Origin: Haladaptatus sp. DYF46
Lineage (GTDB): Archaea; Halobacteriota; Halobacteria; Halobacteriales; Haladaptataceae
Length of the DNA stretch: 64,000 bases
Assembly (NCBI RefSeq): GCF_021083305.1
Contig: NZ_JAJFAY010000003.1
Coordinates: forward strand, 186,001 to 250,000
Direction: 5' to 3'
Part shown: piece by piece, positions 17,796 through 25,748 of the stretch
How positions within the stretch are numbered: position 1 is the stretch's first letter
How the letters are laid out: each line of letters begins with the position of its first letter
Translations under genes and position numbers: made by a program
Notes under the pieces: generated by a model
Seen by the model: the letters and a program-made list of their open reading frames with translations, nothing else
Told to the model about the DNA's origin: nothing
The model's database searches: none

Positions 17796-18569
17796 TCAGT
17801 CCGCCGACTGACCGCCGTCGACGGGGAGCGTGTGTCCGGTGATGTACGAAGCGTCCGACGAACAGAGGAACGCGATCGCACCGGCCATTTCCTTCGGTTC
17901 CGCAACGCGTCCTATCGGCACGTCGGTCATGGCCGACGTATCGAACGGCATCGACATCGGGTCGCCGCTTTTCCCTTTCGCGTTCGCTTGGATGTTGGTG
18001 TTCGTGGGACCGGGCGCGATCGCGTTGACCCGGATGCCGCGGGTGGCGTATTCGAGGGCGACCGTTTTCGTCAAACCGACGACGCCGTGCTTGCTAGCGG
18101 AGTAGCTGGCGAGTCCCCCCATTCCGACCAATCCGGCCTCGGAGGCGGTGTTGACGATCACCCCGCCTCCCTGCTCTTCCATGACGGGGAGTTCGGCCTT
18201 CATGCACGCCCAGATGCCTTTCAGATTGATATCGAGGAGTTCGTCCCAGTGTGCTTCTTCGATGTCGGCCATCTCCACGAATCCGGTGAGGATTCCCGCA
18301 TTGTTGTGCGCGAAGTCGAGGCTGCCGTACGTATCGACCGCCACGTCGACCATTCGCTCGACCGACTCGAAATCCGAAACATCCACGTCAACGAACGTGG
18401 CGTCACCGCCATCGTCCTCGATGCGGTCGACCGTTTCGCGACCGGTTTCCTCGACCACATCTGCGATAACGACGTTCGCTCCTTCCTCCGCGAGACGCCG
18501 TGCCGACGCGCGTCCGATTCCAGATCCTGCTCCCGTTACGACCGCCGTCTTTCCGTTTAGTCCGTTCAT
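17796..18569 (-). CDS. Short-chain dehydrogenase/reductase, paired with P450
   Basis: 257 residues from the ATG at 18569; an upstream start would run into the P450 gene. The SDR motifs are complete: TGAGSGIGRASARRL for NAD(P), NNAGIL, Ser in the NTASEAG strand, YSASKHG as catalytic Tyr-Lys and PGPTNTNI after it. C-terminal VDGGQ is typical of classical SDRs. The start lies 2 bases after the P450 stop, so the two are translated as an operon. Together they could oxidise a terpenoid, steroid-like or xenobiotic alcohol; the substrate is unknown. Confidence 0.85.
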   Translation of the reverse strand: MNGLNGKTAVVTGAGSGIGRASARRLAEEGANVVIADVVEETGRETVDRIEDDGGDATFVDVDVSDFESVERMVDVAVDTYGSLDFAHNNAGILTGFVEMADIEEAHWDELLDINLKGIWACMKAELPVMEEQGGGVIVNTASEAGLVGMGGLASYSASKHGVVGLTKTVALEYATRGIRVNAIAPGPTNTNIQANAKGKSGDPMSMPFDTSAMTDVPIGRVAEPKEMAGAIAFLCSSDASYITGHTLPVDGGQSAD

Positions 18570-18571
18570 GG

Positions 18572-19771
18572 TTATTCCTCGTAGGTACACGTGAGAGATT
18601 CGAGACCGTACAGGCTTCTGAGTGGCCGTAGGTCCGTCAAATCCGCCTCTATCGTTTCGAACCGGTCGAGCAGTACTTCGAAGGCGACGTCCGCCTCGAT
18701 TCGTGCGAGCGGAGCGCCCAAACAGTAGTGGACACCTTTTCCGAATGCGATGTGGCGATTCGGACTTCGTTCGGGGCGGAACTCCTCGGGCGCATCGAAG
18801 CGTTCCGGGTCACGGTTGGCGGCACCTAGCCACGCCGTTACCACATCACCTTCCCGAATTTGCCGTCCGTTCAATTCGACGTCCTCCAACGCGACGCGGT
18901 CCAACGATTGAATCGGAGAGCGGTATCGGAGCACCTCCTCGATCGCCTGTTTCCGACCGATCTCTCCCGTTCGTATCGCGTCGGTTATTCCCCGTTCCTC
19001 GAAACACCAGAGTGCGTTCGTCAGAAGGTTCGTCGTCGTGATATTCCCCGCCACGAGAAGGAGGATGCAGAAGCCGATCTGTTCTCCCCTGCTCAACTCC
19101 TCGGTCGTCGCGGCAAGGGTGATGAGATCGTTACCGTTTCCGTCTTGGCGTTCCTCGAGCAGCTGGGAAAAGTACTGTCCCATCTGTTGCTGTGCCCACT
19201 GCGTCCGCTCTTGGCTCCGCTTGATCGAAGATTCGGATCCATCCTCGGGACGGGCAACGAGTGCGTCCGACCATTCTTTGAATTCATCACGACGTTCGAC
19301 GGGGATTCCCAGTAGTTCAGCGATGATCGTTATCGGAAGCCGTATCGCGAACTCATCGACGAAATCGAACCGGTCCTCGCCATCGACTTGGTCCAATACC
19401 TCTTCGGTCAACTCCTCGATTCGAGGTCGATACTCTCTGAGTGTCCCCGGTTGGAATCGTTCATTGGCGAATCCGCGTAACCGGTCGTGTCCTGGAGGGT
19501 CGACCATGATCATCGTCTGAACCATCGCACTATCACTATCCGCGGTACGTTCGGAACCGGTTCGATTCGCGGTGAAGGCCTCGTGGTCAGTGAGGACGCG
19601 ATCGGCCTCTTCATACCCGAAGAGATCCCACCGCTGTCGCTGCTCGTCGAAGTGGACGGGGGACTCTCGACGCATTTCAGCGTACCATTCGAAGGGTTCG
19701 AGTTGGCCCGCTCGACCGCGTATCGCCGTCGGTAGTTCGCCCTTTCCCACGGCCGCATCTGTTGACTGCAT
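18572..19771 (-). CDS. Cytochrome P450
   Basis: 399 residues, the usual size of soluble prokaryotic P450s. The haem-binding FGKGVHYCLGAPLARIE, the K-helix EEVLRYRSP (ExxR) and an I-helix AGNITTTNLL are visible. The I-helix has Ile where an acidic residue often precedes the conserved Thr. An ATG at 19771 with a TATA-like ctataac about 26 bases upstream suggests a leaderless transcript. It is co-transcribed with an SDR and downstream of a TetR regulator. Partner ferredoxin genes are not in the window. Confidence 0.9.
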   Translation of the reverse strand: MQSTDAAVGKGELPTAIRGRAGQLEPFEWYAEMRRESPVHFDEQRQRWDLFGYEEADRVLTDHEAFTANRTGSERTADSDSAMVQTMIMVDPPGHDRLRGFANERFQPGTLREYRPRIEELTEEVLDQVDGEDRFDFVDEFAIRLPITIIAELLGIPVERRDEFKEWSDALVARPEDGSESSIKRSQERTQWAQQQMGQYFSQLLEERQDGNGNDLITLAATTEELSRGEQIGFCILLLVAGNITTTNLLTNALWCFEERGITDAIRTGEIGRKQAIEEVLRYRSPIQSLDRVALEDVELNGRQIREGDVVTAWLGAANRDPERFDAPEEFRPERSPNRHIAFGKGVHYCLGAPLARIEADVAFEVLLDRFETIEADLTDLRPLRSLYGLESLTCTYEE

Positions 19772-19774
19772 GAG

Positions 19775-19800
19775 TTAATTGACCGATTAATCAGTTATAG
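19775..19800 (-). promoter_or_regulatory. P450 promoter with inverted repeat (candidate TetR site)
   Basis: ttaat (19775-19779) and attaa (19786-19790) form an inverted repeat between the TATA-like element (about 19794-19800, minus strand) and the P450 ATG. That places it over the likely transcription start, where a repressor would block the gene. The TetR-type gene upstream is the natural candidate. Confidence 0.4.
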
Positions 19801-19988
19801 GTCTTTTTGTAATGTGAGTTGAGAGGAGAGGGGGAAACACGGCTCGTTCGAAAACGAAATCCACAGAAGAGGCAAGCGAAGGGGTAGGAATTGGGGAATA
19901 GGAGCATTCGAATCTAGTTCGGTGATTCCGTATTTCGAAACAAGGCTCGACGGTACGACGAGGATAATTCACCGACAGGAGGACGAGA

Positions 19989-20609
19989 TTACTCTGCGCG
20001 GGAGATTCCGGTTACGATTCCGTCGATGATAGTCTGAACCCGTTCGACGGCGTCGTCCCTGTCCGTCGTGGTCCGTGTGTGTATTCCCTGCTTGAGGAGG
20101 AAGAAAATGTGGTCCGCCGTCAGTTCCGCATCGACCGGTTCGAACTGCCCGCTCTCGATTCCCGCCTGAAGTATCCGAGCGATCACCGTCCGAATCCTGT
20201 CCTCTACGTGCGTCGTCTCCGTTCGGAAGGTATCGTCCCACGTCGCGTGTGCCCACAGTTCGACGTACACCCGCGAAATCGCCGTTTCGATATCCGACGG
20301 AGGGGAAAACATGACCTGTTCGACTTGTGCCGGCGTCGGATGCAGTATCTGTCCAACGAACCGTCGTAGTTCAGCCTCCGAATCGGTGATCGGTTGCTCG
20401 TTCTGCTGTCCGACGAATATCTCGACGAAGACGTCGAGCATCGAGAGGAGGAGGTCGTCTTTGCTATCGTAGTAGTGGTAAATGATGGACGGGTTTTGAC
20501 CCAATTCGACACCGATATCCTTGATCGAGAGGTCCGCGTATCCGTGTTCGACCAGTGCGCGAAACGCCGCTTCTCTGATCCGCTGTTCGGTTTCCGGATG
20601 GCTGCTCAT
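19989..20609 (-). CDS. TetR/AcrR-family transcriptional regulator
   Basis: 206 residues from the ATG at 20609 (MSSHPETEQR); upstream in-frame codons lack the family pattern. The TetR DNA-binding domain is clear: REAAFRALVEHGYADLSIKDIGVELGQNPSIIYHYYDSKDDLLLSML. The rest is a ligand-binding helical domain ending in HTRTTTDRDDAVERVQTIIDGIV. It lies 217 bases upstream of the P450-SDR pair on the same strand and probably controls it. The ligand is unknown. Confidence 0.85.
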   Translation of the reverse strand: MSSHPETEQRIREAAFRALVEHGYADLSIKDIGVELGQNPSIIYHYYDSKDDLLLSMLDVFVEIFVGQQNEQPITDSEAELRRFVGQILHPTPAQVEQVMFSPPSDIETAISRVYVELWAHATWDDTFRTETTHVEDRIRTVIARILQAGIESGQFEPVDAELTADHIFFLLKQGIHTRTTTDRDDAVERVQTIIDGIVTGISRAE

Positions 20610-20981
20610 CGTAGTCTCGTTATTTTGGACGTAGGACTGTAAGGTGACTTCAAGATTGCCCATTCCATGAGTGAAATAGAAGGATCCCTTTCCCATCCGA
20701 AAGTCGAAGGGAGTAGTGACACCACCTCGGTTCGAGCGGGGAGCGGCAGCGACGGATCACATCAGTTCTTGGGGGAGATAGACGAAAAGAGGAAAAGAAG
20801 CACGGAGGAATGCGAGGAAAGTATCGAAACTCGGCGCGTCGTGATACGCAGCCAGAATGATTTAGTCTCTCGATGCCGTGTTTTTTTCTCGAAACGACGG
20901 ATGTATCGCCACTAGCAGAGTTTGTCGTTTTCGTGCCGTTATCTCGGTCGAGTGAACGAACGACGCGGATTGATCGTAAAC
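20610..20981. other. Divergent intergenic region, TetR gene / gnd
   Basis: About 370 bases between divergent genes. No gene, RNA or strong repeat was recognised. An open frame covers the last 60 bases before the gnd ATG but has no matching residues. Confidence 0.35.
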
Positions 20982-21992
20982 ATGGAACTTGGGATAATTG
21001 GACTCGGTTCGATCGGAGGGAATTTGGCGAAACAAGCGACCGAAAAGGACATCGACGTCGTCGGTTGTGATACCACCGACCGTCCCGAGCTGGCGGACAA
21101 GGGGGTAACGGTACTCGACAGCGGTGATTACGAGGAGTTGGCGAAGCGACTCGACCCGCCGCGGACCATCTACATGTCGCTGCCCGCAGGGGACCTGATC
21201 GACGAGGAACTCGATAGCCTCACGGATCACTTGGACGAAGGGGACGTGGTGATGGACGGCGGCAACTCCTTCTGGCGCGATTCGATGCGCCGGGAGGAAC
21301 GCGCGTGGGAGGACGGAATCTACTACCTCGACACCGGAACCAGCGGCGGCCCGCCGAGGGCGAGCGAGGGGGCCTGTTTCATGGTCGGTGGCAAAGAGGA
21401 GGGGTACGAAATCGCAGAGCCGATCCTCGACACTCTCTCCGTCGAAGGCGGACTCCTCCACGTCGGGCCTCCCGGAAGCGGTCACTTCGTGAAACTCGTC
21501 CACAACGGCATCGAGTTCGGGATGCTCCAGTCCATCGCCGAAGGTGTCGAACTACTGGAGGCGGGTGACTTCGACGTCGATTTGGAGGACGTGTTCACCA
21601 ACTGGAACAACGGCGCGGTCATCGAAAGCTGGCTGGTCGAACTCATGCGCGACCAACTCGCGAAGGACAACTACGAGGACGTGCCGAATTACATCGAGGA
21701 CACGGGCGAGGTGAACTGGCTGGTTCAGGAGGCGTTCAAGGGAGAGACGCCGATTCCGGTCATCAGCCAGTCGGTCATCGAGTTGTTCAAATCGCGAGGA
21801 AACCAACAGCACGCCTACAAGGCCATCGCCGCCATGCGCCACGGGTTCGGGACGCACCCGTTCGGGGAGTCGGAAGACATCCTCGAAGAACGCGTCACCG
21901 GGCGCGTAGACAACGTCTCCCGCGATCATCTCGCGGAGGACGAGGAAAACATGGACACGGTCCGACCGAAAGACCGCATGGAGGACGAGTGA
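20982..21992 (+). CDS. gnd: 6-phosphogluconate dehydrogenase (decarboxylating)
   Basis: 336 residues from the ATG at 20982 (MELGIIGLGSIGGNLAKQ), which opens directly with the NAD(P) Rossmann motif. DGGNSFWRDSMRR, DTGTSGGPPRASEGACFMVGG and VKLVHNGIEFGMLQSIAEGVELL hold the substrate-binding Asn/Ser, the SGG loop and the catalytic Lys of the family. The enzyme turns 6-phosphogluconate into ribulose 5-phosphate, CO2 and NAD(P)H. It is shorter than the 470-residue bacterial form, as usual for the short archaeal type. It is followed after 6 bases by rpiA, giving two consecutive oxidative pentose-phosphate steps. Confidence 0.9.
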   Translation: MELGIIGLGSIGGNLAKQATEKDIDVVGCDTTDRPELADKGVTVLDSGDYEELAKRLDPPRTIYMSLPAGDLIDEELDSLTDHLDEGDVVMDGGNSFWRDSMRREERAWEDGIYYLDTGTSGGPPRASEGACFMVGGKEEGYEIAEPILDTLSVEGGLLHVGPPGSGHFVKLVHNGIEFGMLQSIAEGVELLEAGDFDVDLEDVFTNWNNGAVIESWLVELMRDQLAKDNYEDVPNYIEDTGEVNWLVQEAFKGETPIPVISQSVIELFKSRGNQQHAYKAIAAMRHGFGTHPFGESEDILEERVTGRVDNVSRDHLAEDEENMDTVRPKDRMEDE

Positions 21993-21998
21993 GAACCC

Positions 21999-22871
21999 AT
22001 GGCGAAACAGTTCAGCTACCACCAGCAGGGACAGGACATCAGCGTGTGGGCGGAAACGGAAGACGGGGCGATCGAAGAGGCCAAAGACGAACTCGTGAAC
22101 CGCGATCTGAACCTCGATGAGGACGAAATCCGCGAGAACATCCGGGTCATCCCATCGCCGCAACGAATCAAGAGTCCGGCAGAGGACGTACTGATGGACA
22201 TGCGCCGCCGCGGCGGCATGGAGGCCGCGGAGGTGGTCGAAGACGGGATGGACGTCGGACTCGGGACGGGAAGTACGACGGCGTGGGCCATCGCCAAAAT
22301 CGGCTGGAAGATAGACGAGGGGACGTTACAGAACGTCCGCGGGGTCGCGACGTCGCTTCAATCGCACGAACTCGCGAAGGAGGCCGGAATTCCGCTCATC
22401 AACGTGGACGAGGTGACGGAACTCGACGTCGCCATCGACGGCGCGGACCAGTGGGACCCCGAGAACCCGCACGTCGTCAAGGGCGGCGGTGCCTCCCACG
22501 CCCGCGAGAAACTCATCGACTCGATGGCCGAGAAACTGGTCATCGCCACGGACGAGAACAAGACGTCGACGCCGTTGTCGTATCCCATCCCGCTGTCGAT
22601 ACTGCCCGAATCCCGCACCGTCGTAAGGGAGTGGATTCGGGATCAGGGAGGCGACCCGACGCTCCGCTACGCAGAGAAAAAGGACGGACCGCTGTTCACC
22701 GCGAACGGGAACCTCATCGTCGACTGCGATTTCGGCGACATCGAGGACCCCGAGGAGCGTGCGGAACGGTTGGCCCGGATTCCGGGCGCGCAGGAACACG
22801 GGTTGTTCGTGAACATGGTGGACGAAGTCGTCTACGGAACCGACGACGACGTGGAAACGACGCGGTTCTGA
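21999..22871 (+). CDS. rpiA: Ribose-5-phosphate isomerase A with N-terminal extension
   Basis: 290 residues, about 60 longer than the usual RpiA. The isomerase core begins near residue 68 with GMEAAEVVEDGMDVGLGTGSTTAWA. DGADQWDPENPHVVKGGGASHAREKL holds the two Asp, the Lys and the Glu of the active site; Gln replaces the more common Glu after DGAD. The first 60 residues (FSYHQQGQDISVWAETEDGAIEEAKDEL...) look like a small alpha/beta unit of unknown use. It interconverts ribulose and ribose 5-phosphate. Cotranscribed with gnd. Confidence 0.88.
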   Translation: MAKQFSYHQQGQDISVWAETEDGAIEEAKDELVNRDLNLDEDEIRENIRVIPSPQRIKSPAEDVLMDMRRRGGMEAAEVVEDGMDVGLGTGSTTAWAIAKIGWKIDEGTLQNVRGVATSLQSHELAKEAGIPLINVDEVTELDVAIDGADQWDPENPHVVKGGGASHAREKLIDSMAEKLVIATDENKTSTPLSYPIPLSILPESRTVVREWIRDQGGDPTLRYAEKKDGPLFTANGNLIVDCDFGDIEDPEERAERLARIPGAQEHGLFVNMVDEVVYGTDDDVETTRF

Positions 22872-22890
22872 CGACCCACACTGCCCCGAA

Positions 22891-22907
22891 CCGCCGCAAA
22901 GCGGCGG
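22891..22907 (+). terminator. Hairpin after rpiA
   Basis: ccgccgc-aaa-gcggcgg, a perfect 7-bp stem with a 3-base loop, 19 bases after the rpiA stop. It is a likely transcript-end structure for the gnd-rpiA operon. Confidence 0.5.
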
Positions 22908-23320
22908 ACTCGAACGAGAACAGGATACCTGTCGTTCTACGACTTCGAAACGAGTGAGCTCGGCCGAACGTGACTGTAGAAGTGTGCCGTCCATTCGGCA
23001 GTCGATCGATGATGATATGATTTTGTTAATTTGGAGTGTCACTCATTCGTGCGAGTATTTCGACCCTCTCGACCGTTTTCCGATGGAGAATTCTGAACCC
23101 GGTTTGTAGGGATATACCGCCGTTTGCTCCGGAATACGATGAATGGGGTGGCCGTTCACCGAGCGATTTTTCACACGGAACGGGCCATCGAAATTCGAAT
23201 TCAACGAAGCTCTCGACTTCGTAAGGGCTGTTTCCGTTCTTGAGAGCAGAGCTTATGCGCGATCGGATACTATAAGAATTCTCAGTATTATCGGAAGGTG
23301 AGAGGAGTTGCTGTCCGAGA
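22908..23320. other. Intergenic region between convergent genes
   Basis: About 410 bases with no recognisable gene. A few AT-rich patches are present but no clear element. Confidence 0.35.
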
Positions 23321-24466
23321 TCATGAATCCTTCGTGACGCTCAGGCGGATCCGATCCACGATTTTGTCCCGCGACACCCTGCGACCGTTCTCCCTCCATA
23401 CCCGGGTGAGGACGAGGTCCAACAGGTTCAGTCGTTCCAACAGTCGTCGAGCGTCATCGCGTTCGATGTTCAGCTCCTGTTTCACCTCGTGTACCGTTAT
23501 CGAAGACTCGACCGCGTCGGCCAACTGGTCGATCGTCACGTCGTTCGGGAGTCCGATACCGTCGGCGATGAGTTGTTGATTTTTGATACCGTCCACGGGA
23601 TCGTCGGAATCGGAATCCGTCCCGTCCGGTCGCCGTTTCGGCTTCCGATCTGTGGGGGTCGGTTCGGAATCGGTCTCGGAGTTTCGAACGTCGTTTTCCT
23701 CCGACGTCGAAGTATCCTCGCTCCGTTCCGACGATTCGACTGTTTCGGCGTTGGAACTCGACACGGTGTTATAGGAGGTCGGTTCGTGGACGTCCGCCTC
23801 GGTCATGTAGCGACGAACGGTTTCGGCCGAGACGTCCATCTCGATCATCGCCGCCATTTCCACGAAGGTCTCGCACGTGTCGTAGATCCGCTGGAGATAC
23901 TCCGCGTCCTCGTACGGCGGCAAATCGTCGTTTCGTGCCGTGCTGATCGAGGGCCCGTGCTCCGATTCGTCGCCGACAACGGACGAGCGGCCGTCGCTTT
24001 CCCCCGTTCCATGGTGGGACGACATCGCCGTGTCCTCGGCGCTCTTGTCGAGTCGATGCGTCGCGTCGTTCTCCTCGGCCCGAGTTCGTTCCGACGCGTC
24101 GTCGGAGGAGAGAGTGATGAGGGTCGTCACCAGAATCGTTCCGTCCTCGATACGTGCATTCTCCCGTTTTTCGACGAGGATTCGATCGTCGTCGATTCGA
24201 TTCATCGTGGGAAGGACGGATGGCGGTAAGTCGACCTGCAATCCACCGTCCTCCCGAATCGTCACGCCGCTCGATGAGGAATCACCGTCCGATTCGTCCG
24301 TCGGAGGTGCACACATCGGAACGGCGATATCGACGGAGGCGCGTAACTCCCTGTTCGATTCCGAATCGTCGGGACGGATCGCTTCGACGCGCCGTATCTC
24401 CGCACGCCCCGATTCGTACTGGTCGAGTACACCGGAGAACCACCCGAACGTGTTACTCATTCCCAT
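23321..24466 (-). CDS. Acidic two-part HTH-containing protein of unknown function
   Basis: 381 residues from the ATG at 24466 (MGMSNTFGWF); a second ATG six bases on is equally possible. Order seen: an N-terminal domain (GWFSGVLDQYESGRAEIRRVEAIR) with a conserved-looking VDLPPSVLPTMNRIDDDRILVEKRENARIEDGT strand region, a long acidic/Ser-Thr-rich linker, a short HTH-like unit (YEDAEYLQRIYDTCETFVEMAAMIEMDVSAETVRRYM), another low-complexity linker, then a C-terminal HTH-like block (TIDQLADAVESSITVHEVKQELNIERDDARRLLERLNLLDLV). It looks like a DNA-binding protein of a haloarchaeal family I cannot name with certainty. Confidence 0.6.
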   Translation of the reverse strand: MGMSNTFGWFSGVLDQYESGRAEIRRVEAIRPDDSESNRELRASVDIAVPMCAPPTDESDGDSSSSGVTIREDGGLQVDLPPSVLPTMNRIDDDRILVEKRENARIEDGTILVTTLITLSSDDASERTRAEENDATHRLDKSAEDTAMSSHHGTGESDGRSSVVGDESEHGPSISTARNDDLPPYEDAEYLQRIYDTCETFVEMAAMIEMDVSAETVRRYMTEADVHEPTSYNTVSSSNAETVESSERSEDTSTSEENDVRNSETDSEPTPTDRKPKRRPDGTDSDSDDPVDGIKNQQLIADGIGLPNDVTIDQLADAVESSITVHEVKQELNIERDDARRLLERLNLLDLVLTRVWRENGRRVSRDKIVDRIRLSVTKDS

Positions 24467-24919
24467 GGCCCTGTCTGGTTTCAACCATCCTCTATGGGGG
24501 GAAATAGGTGTGTCATAAACTATCCACATATTTATATACCCGCCCGGAAAGCGTTCGTGTGATGTCGATGGACACGTTTCAACGGGAACGATGGACGGAA
24601 ACGGATGTGTCGAATACCATCGATTGTCAGCCAGGAGTTCCATCGCCGATTTTTCATCGGGATATGGGTGAAGACGAACGAGCCGAGGAGATGATTCCCG
24701 CGCAACAATAATAACGACAATAATAGTCACGAATAGAAGGGAAATAATTACTACAGGTTGATTAAATTTCTACACGGACTACGTATCCGTATATGTAAAC
24801 ACTATTGTGTACGTGGGGGTATATACTCGAAACGGACGATATGACCCGAGGAATCGACGCTGGAAGACGACGACTGCCGAACGTGGCGATACGACGTATA
24901 GAGAACGAATAGTACGGAT
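24467..24919. other. Divergent intergenic region with a small leaderless open frame
   Basis: About 450 AT-rich bases between an HTH protein (minus) and an HTH10 protein (plus). It contains tttatata at 24531-24538 and the small open frame listed at 24562-24711. The stretch 24712-24919 has no gene; gtatag at about 24896 may be the promoter element of the HTH10 gene. Confidence 0.4.
24562..24711 (+). CDS. Putative small acidic protein, 49 aa
   Basis: MSMDTFQRERWTETDVSNTI... to ...ERAEEMIPAQQ. Support is mainly the promoter: tttatata centred 27 bases before the ATG, the usual position for a leaderless haloarchaeal gene. The composition is acidic. No family, membrane segment or metal motif is seen. 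It could also be a non-coding transcript. Confidence 0.4.
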   Translation: MSMDTFQRERWTETDVSNTIDCQPGVPSPIFHRDMGEDERAEEMIPAQQ

Positions 24920-25579
24920 ATGCCAATCGTAGTTAAATCCCATATCAAACACGAACGGCTTTCCCTCGTTCCCACGTTACGGAATCTCGACGACATACGG
25001 ATTCGGGTTATCCCGCAGGGAAACACCAGCCCGGGTGCGACCGTTTTCCCGTTTCTGATAGAATACGACGACCGCGAAAAACTCGAAGAGATGTTGGACG
25101 ACGATCCGACGGTAAACGAGTACGAACTCATCGATTGGACGGACAGGACCGGCATCTACTACATCGAGCACACGCCGACGACGAAACTCATCAGTACGGT
25201 GGTGACGGACGTGAACGGGTTCCTGGTCGACACGGAGACGAAGGGAAACGGCTGGCTAGTTGAGTTACTTCTTCCCAGTAGAAAAGCTCTCGCCAGCGTC
25301 TGGACCTTCGCAAACGAGAACGACATCAGCCTCGACATCATCGAGATATACAACAACGACAACGCGGGGACCGAGATGTCCTACGGACTGACCGACGAAC
25401 AGCGGGCCGCACTACGGACCGCATACGACCGGGGATATTTCAAGGAACCGCGCGATATCTCGCTCAGCGATGTCGCCGACGAACTGGGGGTGTCGTCGAC
25501 GGCGATGAGCGGGAGACTGCGGCGCGGGATGCGGAACCTCATCGCCGCGACGATTTCGGACGGCGAGGACGACGAGTGA
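24920..25579 (+). CDS. Bacterio-opsin-activator-type (HTH10) regulator
   Basis: 219 residues. The N-terminal half is a Bat-associated sensory domain without PAS (PIVVKSHIKHERLSLVPTLRNL, then DWTDRTGIYYIEHTP and GWLVELLLPSRKALASVWTFANENDISLDIIEIY). The C-terminal HTH10 follows: GLTDEQRAALRTAYDRGYFKEPRDISLSDVADELGVSSTAMSGRLRRGMRNLI. Such proteins activate or repress a few local genes. The BCCT transporter lies convergent downstream and could be a target; the sensed signal is unknown. Confidence 0.85.
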   Translation: MPIVVKSHIKHERLSLVPTLRNLDDIRIRVIPQGNTSPGATVFPFLIEYDDREKLEEMLDDDPTVNEYELIDWTDRTGIYYIEHTPTTKLISTVVTDVNGFLVDTETKGNGWLVELLLPSRKALASVWTFANENDISLDIIEIYNNDNAGTEMSYGLTDEQRAALRTAYDRGYFKEPRDISLSDVADELGVSSTAMSGRLRRGMRNLIAATISDGEDDE

Positions 25580-25748
25580 CCCTCGACATCGGACCGATAT
25601 CGCGATACGCTCCGTCCGGTACCCGGGATATAGTCAATAATCCGTCAACTACAATAAAATGACATACTCGTGTCACAAATTATCAGGTCGAGTTGCTACT
25701 TCGACCTGCGGTCGGGGATCGTGGAACACGACGGTCGATACGGTGGGC

